Positions 1 through 8,274 of a stretch of 64,000 nucleotides of DNA are shown piece by piece. Location of the stretch: the NCBI RefSeq assembly GCF_020026925.1, contig NZ_JAIQDW010000016.1, forward strand, positions 45,413-109,412, written 5' to 3'. The position numbers and the translations under genes are program-made. The notes below the pieces were generated by a model that saw only the letters and a program-made list of their open reading frames with translations, did not search any database and was not told the origin of the DNA. Each line of letters starts with the position of its first letter. The stretch's first letter is position 1. The DNA comes from Flavobacterium hibisci (GTDB taxonomy: Bacteria; Bacteroidota; Bacteroidia; Flavobacteriales; Flavobacteriaceae).

Positions 1-176
1 AAGCCCTGAGTGCTGCGAATGCTGTTGGTGACGATGCCATCCAAAGCAAGATGCAGGGCCAGATTGTACCTGACTCCTTTACACACGGCACCTCTGAGCA
101 ACGTATGTACTGGTTTAAAAAAGGATTTACCAGTGGTGATATTCATCAGGGAAATACATTTGACGAAGTGAGATAA
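1..176 (+). CDS. Neutral zinc metallopeptidase, YpfJ/KPN_02809 family (3' end only)
   Basis: Only the last 58 codons are in the window; the 5' part lies before position 1 and the frame starts at base 3. The visible tail contains the C-terminal signature of the putative neutral zinc metallopeptidase family (PF04228): SAANAVGDD, then PDSFTHGTSEQR, then WFKKGFTSGD. The zinc-binding HExxH motif would lie upstream and cannot be seen. The stop codon is followed by two strong hairpins, so this gene is transcriptionally separate from the T6SS genes on the other strand. Family assignment rests on the tail alone, but that tail is distinctive. The cellular role of the family is poorly known. Confidence 0.75.
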   Translation, partial: ALSAANAVGDDAIQSKMQGQIVPDSFTHGTSEQRMYWFKKGFTSGDIHQGNTFDEVR

Positions 177-202
177 TATTTAAACCAACCATAATTAACC
201 AG

Positions 203-233
203 AAAAAGCATGATCTTAAAGTCATGCTTTTTT
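203..233 (+). terminator. Intrinsic terminator after the YpfJ-like gene
   Basis: An 11-bp perfect stem (203-213 with 222-232, core AAAGCATGA/TCATGCTTT) has an 8-base loop and is followed by a T run, 27 bases after the stop codon. Confidence 0.8.
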
Positions 234-244
234 ATTTAAAACTA

Positions 245-279
245 AAAAATCCATTTTACAAATTGCAAAATGGATTTTT
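245..279. terminator. Bidirectional terminator between convergent transcripts
   Basis: A 13-bp perfect stem (245-257 with 267-279) has A runs on the left and T runs on the right, so it can work on both strands. It lies 29 bases after the end of tssF on the minus strand and closes the T6SS operon. Confidence 0.75.
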
Positions 280-307
280 GATACTTATCTATTCCTTGAT
301 TTAGAAA

Positions 308-2146
308 CTAATTTTCTATAAACAGTCTATATGGAAATACATTTGAAGATTTGTTCATTAGGTTTTTCATATAGCTTTCACACAAATAATCCCACTCTGT
401 TACTGATAAGGATTCTTTTTCTGCCTGATTGGTTTTTATATGAATATCAACAGTACGGCTAAAACCTGCTTTACTTGAAATTTCTTTTCGGGTACCTTTT
501 TCAATTTTAACATCATGAATATAACTTTTAAAATGATTAAAACTAAATGCTTTTATATCTGCAAAAGTTACTATCCTTCCCCTTGTCAGCAGAGCATTTC
601 TGTATTCTAAAATTCTGTCTTTATTGTTTTGTTTATTTGTCCCTCCTACTGTATTGGTAACCAGGATTGTTTCCTTACTCATAAAAAACAAATCATCTTT
701 GGCTTCCAAAACAGTTCCGGCTTTAATGTCATTACCATCGTCTGCACAAGTTGACCAATAACTAATTGTAAATGTTTTCCCTGAAGATTCATTCTCTTTG
801 GGTTTAATCATCAAATAAGGGTCATTATTTTTAGAAAAATTACTTTCTTTGGCTTGCTGTTCAACAGAGGCTAATAATTGATTAATCTCTATCAAAGAAC
901 TATTCATAAAATCTTTTCCTAAACCGGCAAAAGAAGAACTTTCATCTTTTAATAAGTCCAATACATTCTGAAGCAGTTCTGAAGCTGACCTGGAATCAAA
1001 CCTCGAAACTCCTCCTGTACGTAATACCGCATTTCCTTCTTCGAGTACACCATCGCTAAAATCCTTAATTTCATAATGGTTTGCATACGTATCCACAACC
1101 GCATCAACATCCAGATAAATGTCGTTGCCTGTGTCTAACGCTACATACGACAAAAATCCTCCAAGAGTTTTGTTTATCACATGACGTTTTTTATTAATCA
1201 CCGGAAAACAATTTGCCGTAAAAGACACGTTATCTAATATTTGAGGAATTAAAGATTCCGGAAAAACCATTTTTATCCAAATAACAGAATTTCCGTTATG
1301 CTTTGTTATATTCTCAAAAAACTTATATTCAGGATTATATTCGTTTATTTTTTTATGTTTTAATACTCCTTTCAGTGTATAGAAATTATCAAAATAAAAC
1401 TCATTCACTTCCTGCATCAATTCACTCAGATGTGTATAATTGCGGTTTATGATATTTTCAATATCAAGGCTGTTTACCGGAACATTATACCCCTCTTTTA
1501 CTTTAATTTCTACATCATCCTGATAGCATTTCATTTGCTTCAGATAATAATGAAACATTTCTTTTTGGTGGATATTTTTAATATCGATGTACAGCATCAA
1601 ATCCTCTAAATCCAATACATCAGGATCTTTTAATTCTATTCCTAAAAACACTTCTCCGGAAGGCAAGGAATGTTTGTAATCCCTGACAGCATCTTTATAA
1701 AAAAGATTAGAAACCTCATACAGATTTCTTTCATAGGCTACATATCTAACCTCACAGGAAGATAATTTTACTTCCAGGGTTGGTGAAAGAACAATTTCTT
1801 TAGTAATAGGTGCTAAAGGGTTATAGATATTATGCAGTCTTCTACTCACCATCATTTGGTTTTGCAGAGAAACTTTCATATTGTTTTCTATTGGCAAAGC
1901 GTGCATGATTGCCCTGGCCGGTTTAGCCCCTGCAGTAACTTCAGGAAACATAATTTCCAGGACTCTTTCGACTACGCGAGTTTTAGAATCTTCCAGTTCG
2001 TGTGCTACTTTTTCTAATTCATACGATAATGCATTTAGCATCATTGATACTACAGGATCAAATGAGGTTTCCATTTCCACATCTGAAAAACCCCATGATC
2101 TGGCTGCTCTTTTTAATACCCTGTCTTTTATTCGTTCTTGTCTCAT
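308..2146 (-). CDS. tssF: T6SS baseplate subunit TssF
   Basis: This 612-aa protein has the usual length and N-terminus of TssF (VasA, PF05947). Residues about 28-75 carry the family signature: FDPVVSMMLNALSYELEK, then RVVERVLEIMFPE and KPARAIMHA. TssF forms the baseplate wedge with TssE, TssG and TssK around the VgrG hub and acts in the cytoplasm at the inner membrane. It is the last gene of the minus-strand T6SS locus, separated from tssE by the VgrG-effector-immunity region. About 1 kb of degraded DNA lies directly upstream, so it may depend on readthrough or on a promoter in that remnant. The start fits the conserved MRQERIKDR beginning. The assignment is firm although sequence identity to Proteobacterial TssF is low. 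Confidence 0.9.
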   Translation of the reverse strand: MRQERIKDRVLKRAARSWGFSDVEMETSFDPVVSMMLNALSYELEKVAHELEDSKTRVVERVLEIMFPEVTAGAKPARAIMHALPIENNMKVSLQNQMMVSRRLHNIYNPLAPITKEIVLSPTLEVKLSSCEVRYVAYERNLYEVSNLFYKDAVRDYKHSLPSGEVFLGIELKDPDVLDLEDLMLYIDIKNIHQKEMFHYYLKQMKCYQDDVEIKVKEGYNVPVNSLDIENIINRNYTHLSELMQEVNEFYFDNFYTLKGVLKHKKINEYNPEYKFFENITKHNGNSVIWIKMVFPESLIPQILDNVSFTANCFPVINKKRHVINKTLGGFLSYVALDTGNDIYLDVDAVVDTYANHYEIKDFSDGVLEEGNAVLRTGGVSRFDSRSASELLQNVLDLLKDESSSFAGLGKDFMNSSLIEINQLLASVEQQAKESNFSKNNDPYLMIKPKENESSGKTFTISYWSTCADDGNDIKAGTVLEAKDDLFFMSKETILVTNTVGGTNKQNNKDRILEYRNALLTRGRIVTFADIKAFSFNHFKSYIHDVKIEKGTRKEISSKAGFSRTVDIHIKTNQAEKESLSVTEWDYLCESYMKNLMNKSSNVFPYRLFIEN

Positions 2147-2149
2147 AAT

Positions 2150-2690
2150 TTATTTTTATCTCAAACTTAGAGTCTCCAGCATTTTTATATTCTCTTTTTA
2201 TTTTTTCTTTCAAATCTTCTATTCAAAATTCACAAAGCAAATCATGATTAGTTTCTTTAATTAATTTTCCTGTGTCATTATATTCTTGATCAATGCCTAC
2301 CCAAAAAACATAAAATTGCAATCCTTCAAATTATAAATTTCCATTTTCATAAAAAGAGCGCATTTGTGGATATGGCGAACTATTTTTTTATCCTTTTAAT
2401 AAAACCTTTTGTACTATTCGAATAAACTTGAATCTTATCTTTATTATTATCAAAATAATATCCATTAGAAGTGAACTGTGGATTTTTCATTAAGCCTTCT
2501 TAATCTTTTTTATCAAAATGCTCAATAGTATCTTTTTTTTGAGTTGCTTTAATCTCTTTTTTCCTTGACTTCTGCAGCCTCTATATCATTAAAGGTTCTC
2601 TCCCCTGTTTTAAATTAATTTTTAGTCTTAATTAAAATACTATTACTCCAGTTTTCAATTTTATATTCATAGCCGCTAATGAATTGACGT
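2150..2690 (-). pseudogene. Decayed YwqK/MORN-type immunity gene
   Basis: Read on the minus strand, this stretch gives a broken protein. One frame holds EGLMKNPQFTSNGYYF, and another holds RSFYENGNL, a TAA, FEGLQFYVF, DTGKLIKET, a TGA and IEDLKEKIKREY. These fit the YwqK/MORN_2 pattern (YxNGxL...F.G...D..GKLIKE) used by many Bacteroidota immunity proteins. At least two in-frame stops and one frameshift prevent a full product. It sits right after a VgrG fragment, the position an effector's immunity gene would hold. Family identity is inferred from short motifs; the broken state is seen directly. Confidence 0.6.
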
Positions 2691-2704
2691 TTTGTCCATC
2701 TGTC

Positions 2705-2955
2705 ATAGAAATCGTCTTTACATTATTCTGTCCGTCAGCGTAACCGCTTGTAGCGTTTCAATTATACTGTGTTCCAAAACATACGGATTCTGTGCATTGC
2801 TTACTTCAAAGCTTACTAAAACCTCTTCACCAATTTCCGGAATAAAGTAAAATCCTTTTCCTGATCCTGAATTTGGCTGTAGCATTCGAAGCCACTCGCT
2901 TGAATTGTTTCCGCCTGCCCAGTTGAAACGAACGTCTAAGCTCCTAAGACCTTAA
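2705..2955 (-). pseudogene. VgrG (TssI) gene fragment
   Basis: About 250 bases are nearly identical to positions 8717-8960 within the intact vgrG, covering the gp5-like OB-fold region (SEWLRMIQP, GKGFYFIPEI, YVLGTQYN, SGYADGQNNVK). The codon that is Gly in the intact copy (TQYNGSATSG) is a TGA stop here. There is no N-terminal gp27-like part and no downstream needle part. It is a remnant of a second vgrG copy, presumably lost when effector cassettes recombined. Confidence 0.88.
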
Positions 2956-3111
2956 TCATTTATAATTTGTATTATCATTCTTTTATCCAAACAACTAGTG
3001 TCTTTACCAAAGACCAAACTTAATATGCCCATTCAATTTTCTAATGATACTATCATGATTCCATTATCTTTTTTATGATATGAATAATCAATTTTTGTTT
3101 TCCATTGTATT

Positions 3112-3735
3112 TTAATCCATAATTAAGTTTTTAGTATCTACAAGAGAATCTTTTATATAAAATCGTTTTTCAATTAACCTGCCTTTATCATTATATAATT
3201 TCAAAGTATCTGTGAAATACCCATCTTTAGTTTCTATTTCAAAATAAATTGTTCCATTGCTATGAAATTCTTTCCAGAGACCTGTTCCCATTTTAAAATT
3301 AGTTTCGTATCTGATTTTATTATTCTGATCAAACTGTCTGAAAACACTATCCCTTAAACCATGTTTGAAATATTCCTCACGCCAAATATCAGTTTTAATA
3401 TATGTATTTCCTTTATTATCAAAACCCGCATCACCACTAATCCACTTGCCTTCTTTATAGCCGTCAATAGTCTTTCCTACCCTATGTTCACCTCCGTCTG
3501 TAAAAACATCCTCATTTAAAATATTTCCAGAGCGAACATCTTCATTTGGAAAATCTTGATACCTGTAATTATCCGCATTATTATAATTATTTACAAACTC
3601 TCTTTTCTTTTCTTCTACTAAAACAGGATGCTTTTTACATGCTACATTTTTATTACATGATAATTTATGAATAATATTACATGAAATAAGAAATACGAAT
3701 AAGAAAAGGAAGATAGTGCTTTTTAAATGCCTCAT
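3112..3735 (-). CDS. MORN/YwqK-type lipoprotein, probable T6SS immunity protein (copy 3)
   Basis: This 207-aa protein starts with a lipoprotein signal peptide (lipobox LISC at about residues 16-19), which places it on the periplasmic side. The C-terminal half repeats MORN_2/YwqK-like motifs: EGKWISGDA, YFKHGLRDSVFRQFD, KMGTGLWKEFHSNGTIYFE and KDGYFTDTLKLYN. It is a paralogue of the proteins at 3834-4424 and 5574-6215. All three lie downstream of a VgrG and metalloprotease-type effector genes, the usual place for immunity genes. This copy has lost any adjacent intact effector and is followed by a VgrG fragment, so it looks like an orphan immunity gene. The immunity role is inferred from context. 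Confidence 0.75.
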   Translation of the reverse strand: MRHLKSTIFLFLFVFLISCNIIHKLSCNKNVACKKHPVLVEEKKREFVNNYNNADNYRYQDFPNEDVRSGNILNEDVFTDGGEHRVGKTIDGYKEGKWISGDAGFDNKGNTYIKTDIWREEYFKHGLRDSVFRQFDQNNKIRYETNFKMGTGLWKEFHSNGTIYFEIETKDGYFTDTLKLYNDKGRLIEKRFYIKDSLVDTKNLIMD

Positions 3736-3833
3736 TATTTTTATTAGATGATTTTTTAAAATCCTGATATCTTGATTTTCAACATTTAGAATTATCTTTC
3801 ACTATACACAAGTGAATCCTTTTTGTATAAATT

Positions 3834-4424
3834 TCACTTATTATCAGTAGGAAAATCATCAATAATCATATTCTCTTTAAATATTAAAGAATCTTTTTTA
3901 TACAACCGTTTCTCGGCTAGTTCTCCTTTTTTATTATACAACTTTAAAGTGTCAGTAAAATAGCCGTCTTTGGTATACGCTTCAAAATAAATTTTACCAT
4001 TAATATGAAACTCTTTCCAAAGCCCTGTTCCCATTTTAAAAGTTGTTTCATAAATTACTTTTCCATTACCATCATATTGTTTAAAAATACTATCACGCAA
4101 TCCTTTTTTGAAATATTCTTCACGCCAGATAACTCCTTTAGCATACACATTACCATTTTCATCAAAATCAGCATCACCACTCAACCACTTGCCTTCTTTG
4201 AGGCCGTTAATAATGTTACCATAACGCATACCTCCATCTTTAAAATTTTCTTGATATTTTCCATCCATTTGAGCGTAATCATTTGGAAAGTCTTTATATT
4301 TATATGAACATAAATCACAATAAATAGGAGCTGGATTATCTCTTTTTTTAACTGAAATTTCTTTTTTGCATATACATGAAATAAAAGATAAGATAATAAT
4401 TAATATAAAAATATTCTTTTTCAT
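3834..4424 (-). CDS. MORN/YwqK-type lipoprotein, probable T6SS immunity protein (copy 2)
   Basis: This 196-aa lipoprotein has the lipobox FISC at about residues 14-17, followed by a MORN_2-like beta region (KEGKWLSGDADFD, FKKGLRDSIFKQYD, GTGLWKEFHINGKIYFE). Its start overlaps the stop of the effector pseudogene by 4 bases (ATGA), a translational coupling typical of toxin-immunity pairs. The last residues (NMIIDDFPTDNK) and the underlying DNA match the copy at 5574-6215, which points to recent duplication of an effector-immunity unit. The inferred role is to bind and neutralise a metalloprotease-type effector in the periplasm. Confidence 0.78.
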   Translation of the reverse strand: MKKNIFILIIILSFISCICKKEISVKKRDNPAPIYCDLCSYKYKDFPNDYAQMDGKYQENFKDGGMRYGNIINGLKEGKWLSGDADFDENGNVYAKGVIWREEYFKKGLRDSIFKQYDGNGKVIYETTFKMGTGLWKEFHINGKIYFEAYTKDGYFTDTLKLYNKKGELAEKRLYKKDSLIFKENMIIDDFPTDNK

Positions 4425-5570
4425 TTCTTTTCTGAGATTGATTTTTTACTTGTACTTGGATTGCAAAACTCACATTGTATTGACATATAATTTTTAATAT
4501 CATCACGCATTGTTTTAATTTGATTATGCAAATACATAACCTTAGTATTATTGTAATCCATAATATTTTTTGTTGAACCTTGTTTAAGTGTTATATAATT
4601 ATAATGAATCTGATTTATAACGCTTTCATAATACTTATAATTTTGATTTAATAAATTTAAGTAATCCGTTTTTATATAATTTGCTAATGAATCTAAACGA
4701 ACATATCCTAAACTATTTTTATTTGAAAGCTCTTCTTTAGCTAAATTATTCTCTGTAATTATTCTATTTGCAGTATTTATGTAGGTATCGCATACATTGA
4801 TATATTGTGCTTTCGTTTGAGTTGCATTGACTGTATGTGAATCAGGATAATTTTTATATATGGTTTTTATCCTTTCTTTATCTTTATTATTTTGGAAGAT
4901 AATATCCTTTTCTTTTGCTATAAGATTATCAAGAGACTTTAAAATGTCTCCTTTTAGAGAAGTAATTCCTATATGAGGGTAATAAGTATAATCTGACGAT
5001 TTAGTTTTTTGTATAGTTTTCAAAATCCCTCCTTTATAATCATTATTAGGAGTTCCATCAGGTTTTTTTGGAGGTTTTCCGTTCCCCAAAATATTTTCTC
5101 TAGCATTGTTATAAGCTTCTTTTTCCTTATCTGTATAAAAAGAGTGTGGTAAACCTAACATATGCGCAATTTCGTGGGCATAATTCTCTTTTTTTTCTAT
5201 CCCATTAGAATAAATAAGTAAAGCGTAATAGTCTATCGGCGTGGTTCTACTAAAAGCAACTGTTTGACTTGGAGATTCATAATCGGATAAGATTAATAAT
5301 CCGCCATTATACGTCTTTGATTTACTCATAAGTTTTGTTTTGTATGCTTCAATAGTTTTATAATCTATCTCATCTTCTGTTAATATGTCTATTGGTTTTG
5401 GGGGATTATCTGTTAAAACCATTTTGTAATGTTTACCATCGGGTTCTATTCATATGATCCATCAGGTTTTAGAACTTTATCCCAATATTTTTTATTGTAG
5501 TGCTCTTTAAACATTGTTCATTTTCTATCTCTACCTGATAACCTGTTTGTAGACATTTTACTTTGAAATC
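4421..5570 (-). pseudogene. Truncated paralogue of the metzincin effector
   Basis: An open 333-aa reading frame (4421-5422) matches the C-terminal half of the 680-aa effector at 6230-8272, including the zinc motif HEIAHMLGLPH and SFYTDKEKEAYNNARENILGNG. Upstream of its first ATG the homology continues but is broken. Minus-strand 5570-5500 reads DFKVKCLQTG joined directly to GYQVEIENEQC, which skips a large part of the effector, and then shifts frame to KKYWDKVLKPDGSYE and a stop. The unit therefore lost its N-terminal half by internal deletion and has at least two frame breaks. The 333-aa frame could still be translated as an orphan C-terminal domain because its stop overlaps the next immunity gene. 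It has an extra C-terminal tail with CEFC. Confidence 0.78.
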
Positions 5571-5573
5571 AAA

Positions 5574-6215
5574 TTACTTATTATCAGTAGGAAAATCATC
5601 AATAATCATATTTTTCTTAAATATTAATGAGTCTTTTTTGTACAAACGTTTTTCCATTAATACTCCTTCTCGATTGTATAATTTTAAGGTATCAGTAAAA
5701 TAACCGTCTTTGGTATACGCTTCAAAATAAATTGTTCCATTTTCATGAAACTCTTTCCATAAACCTGTACCCATTTTAAAACTGGTTTCGTAGATAGTTT
5801 TGCCATCTTTATCAAATTGTTTAAAAACGCTATCTCTTAGACCATGCTTAAAATATTCCTTTGTAAATAATCTTTCTACTTCTTTCGTTTTTGTAATAGT
5901 ATCATATTTAACAATTGCAGATAGCCAGAGACCTTCTTTGAATCCATTAAGAATCTTTCCCTCTCTAATGGAATTTCTGTATTCTACATTAGTAAACGTA
6001 GTATCTTCATAAGGAAAATCTTCATATACCTTATCATTTGTAGAATTATCATAAAATCCAACAAAATCAATATTAATAGGTTCTTCGAGTCTAGGATGCT
6101 TTAGACAAGCATATTTTTTACTACAAAGCCATTTAGGGTGTTTTGAAAAATTAGCTGTTGTGCAGGAAATGCATACTACAAAAATTACAATAACAGATAT
6201 CAAAATCTTTTTCAT
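5574..6215 (-). CDS. MORN/YwqK-type lipoprotein, probable immunity to the metzincin effector (copy 1)
   Basis: This 213-aa protein begins with a hydrophobic signal ending CISC (a less typical lipobox) and continues with the same MORN_2-like repeats as its two paralogues (YFKHGLRDSVFKQFD, GTGLWKEFHENGTIYFE, KDGYFTDTLKLYN). It follows the intact effector gene by 14 bases, so it is the best candidate for that effector's immunity protein. The N-terminal third differs most among the three copies while the C-terminal half is nearly constant, which suggests that specificity lies in the N-terminal part. The function is inferred from position and family. Confidence 0.8.
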   Translation of the reverse strand: MKKILISVIVIFVVCISCTTANFSKHPKWLCSKKYACLKHPRLEEPINIDFVGFYDNSTNDKVYEDFPYEDTTFTNVEYRNSIREGKILNGFKEGLWLSAIVKYDTITKTKEVERLFTKEYFKHGLRDSVFKQFDKDGKTIYETSFKMGTGLWKEFHENGTIYFEAYTKDGYFTDTLKLYNREGVLMEKRLYKKDSLIFKKNMIIDDFPTDNK

Positions 6216-6229
6216 TTATATTTTTTGTC

Positions 6230-8272
6230 TTAATAATTTTTATAATCTTTTCTCATAATTAATATTTGATTACTCAAATACCTCAATCTATTTATATAAT
6301 AGTCCATTTGATTTAATGTACTCTTTTGTTTAAACATTATATAATTAGAATGTATTTGATTAATTATTTCTTTACTGTAATCAATATTTTGTTTTAATAA
6401 ATTCACTAAATCAGTTCTAATAAACCACATTGACTGCTCTATATTTTCATAATTCTTCGAATCATTTTCTCGAAGTTCTTTTATCACTTGAGTGTTTTGA
6501 GAAATTCTTTTATTTGCACCATTTATGTTTTTGTCAAATACTTCAAAATGCTCTTTTTTAGTTTTATATGTTCTATCAGAATAATTTATTCTATCATTTG
6601 GACCAAAGCGAATATAATATGCCAAATCTGCTGTCTTTTTGGCGTTTTGACTGTCCACATAAGCTAAATTTTTTCTATTACATCGAAGAAGCGCATCAAT
6701 TACATCTTGTTTTATTGCTTGTAAATTACTCCAACCGTAGTAAATGTCATTAGCAACATTTATTTCATTTAGCATTTTTATTAATCCAGCTCTGTACTTA
6801 TCACTATTTGTTCCATCAGGATTTTGTTTTGGCAATCCATTTCCTAAAATGCTTTCCCTAGCAATCTTATATGATTCTTTCTCTTTAGAATCATAAAATA
6901 AATGAGGCAAACCTAACATGTGCCCAATTTCATGAGAATAAGTATCTTTAGATTCGATATTTTTAGAATATACTACTAAGCCATAATGATCTAAAGGAGA
7001 TGTTCTACTAAAGGCACCTGTACCTCTTTCTTTGCACTCTCCATCAGCCAAAATAATCAATCCGCCTAAATAAGATTTAGTCTTACTTTTAAGCTTTTTT
7101 GCATATTCTTCAGCAGTAACAGAATCAACTGATTTAGTAGTCATAATTGGCTTGTTCTCTTTATCCTTTTTACCACTATCAACTTTAATATCTTCAAATA
7201 GTGTTTCTGCATTATACTTTTCCATCTCCCATGTTCCATCAGGTTTTTTCGTTCCGTATCCATTTGAATCTAATTTAGGTCTTTCTCTTTCTTCTAAATT
7301 ATAATACTTTTTTGTCGTCCAGTCTTCTTTATCAAACGCATAAAAATAATCATCTAAATCAACAGTTTCCAAACCATCAAACATAGCCTGATTTTCAATT
7401 TCCACCTCATAGCCTGACTGGTTCAAAGAGTTTTCATTCAGGTATTTTTTAATATCATTATCTTTAAACTTTCTAAATAAAACTTTCGCTTTCTCATTAG
7501 GATTATCATCTGAAGAAACTAAAGCAATAACTCTTAATTTTAGTTTTAGTACCTTGTTTTCCATCATGTTTATTCCTCCTACGGGATGCGACCCTGACAT
7601 TGGACTGCTATGCTTAAATTCATAGGTTTTATCTGTTCCTGCCTGCAAACATTTTACTTTGAAATCAATTTTTCCTGCCTCGGTTAATTTTTTCTTTGAC
7701 GTTTTGCCTTCTTTCTCCCCTCCAATTATTTCAAATTCATAAAATTCATCGCCAGTTATGGCAATAACATCTTCATTTATTACTCCTTGTGAGAGAATAA
7801 CCTCTGCACTCAATGTTATTTCCTGGTTCGGCTTTATTAAAACATACGGAATATCTACATATTTACTTATAGAGTTAAATTTATAATGGTCCTGGATAGC
7901 GTGTTTTGCCCCCATTTCATCTCCACTTTTTGCAACAATATCTCCTAAATCTGTTGGAGTTGCTCCTTTTTTATAAAAGTATTCCACCTCAGAAAAAGGT
8001 ACACCTTGTATTTTCTCTATTTCTTTTGTTTCTGGATTTACATCCACCCAATCAAAGCCAAATTCACCATTGTAATCGTCATTTAATCTTACTTTTACAT
8101 ACAAATTTGTTATTTCTAAAGGCTTTGCTGTTTCTGGTTTGTTGCCATATGTTGTTCCGCCCTTAGCTGTAAAACTCGATTTTCCTTGTACATTCTCGAT
8201 ATATTCTCTGGTGTACAATTCGTATTCCTCGTAAATTTCTGTATTCTTTCCTGATGATCTGTAGATGGTCAT
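6230..8272 (-). CDS. Probable T6SS effector with a metzincin-type zinc metallopeptidase domain
   Basis: This 680-aa protein has no signal peptide and starts 2 bases after the vgrG stop, so it is almost certainly delivered by that VgrG. Residues 447-457 are HEIGHMLGLPH, a canonical metzincin zinc site (HExxHxxGxxH; H447, E448, H451, H457). The region before it (LGGLIILADGE, FSRTSPLDHYGLVVYS) looks like the rest of the peptidase fold. Residues about 1-260 are beta-rich with no recognised domain and may be the loading part. The C-terminal 160 residues are charged and helical. A lipoprotein immunity candidate follows, which suggests action in the target periplasm. The substrate is unknown. A degraded duplicate lies at 4421-5570. 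Confidence 0.8.
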   Translation of the reverse strand: MTIYRSSGKNTEIYEEYELYTREYIENVQGKSSFTAKGGTTYGNKPETAKPLEITNLYVKVRLNDDYNGEFGFDWVDVNPETKEIEKIQGVPFSEVEYFYKKGATPTDLGDIVAKSGDEMGAKHAIQDHYKFNSISKYVDIPYVLIKPNQEITLSAEVILSQGVINEDVIAITGDEFYEFEIIGGEKEGKTSKKKLTEAGKIDFKVKCLQAGTDKTYEFKHSSPMSGSHPVGGINMMENKVLKLKLRVIALVSSDDNPNEKAKVLFRKFKDNDIKKYLNENSLNQSGYEVEIENQAMFDGLETVDLDDYFYAFDKEDWTTKKYYNLEERERPKLDSNGYGTKKPDGTWEMEKYNAETLFEDIKVDSGKKDKENKPIMTTKSVDSVTAEEYAKKLKSKTKSYLGGLIILADGECKERGTGAFSRTSPLDHYGLVVYSKNIESKDTYSHEIGHMLGLPHLFYDSKEKESYKIARESILGNGLPKQNPDGTNSDKYRAGLIKMLNEINVANDIYYGWSNLQAIKQDVIDALLRCNRKNLAYVDSQNAKKTADLAYYIRFGPNDRINYSDRTYKTKKEHFEVFDKNINGANKRISQNTQVIKELRENDSKNYENIEQSMWFIRTDLVNLLKQNIDYSKEIINQIHSNYIMFKQKSTLNQMDYYINRLRYLSNQILIMRKDYKNY

Positions 8273-8274
8273 AA

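Noticed and set aside
1881..2264. 127-aa plus-strand frame over the 5' end of tssF
   Set aside because: It overlaps a firmly assigned gene on the other strand, has no signal or motif, and its end lies in degraded DNA.
4005..4307. 100-aa plus-strand frame opposite an immunity gene
   Set aside because: It is a shadow of the lipoprotein gene at 3834-4424, with composition expected of an antisense reading.
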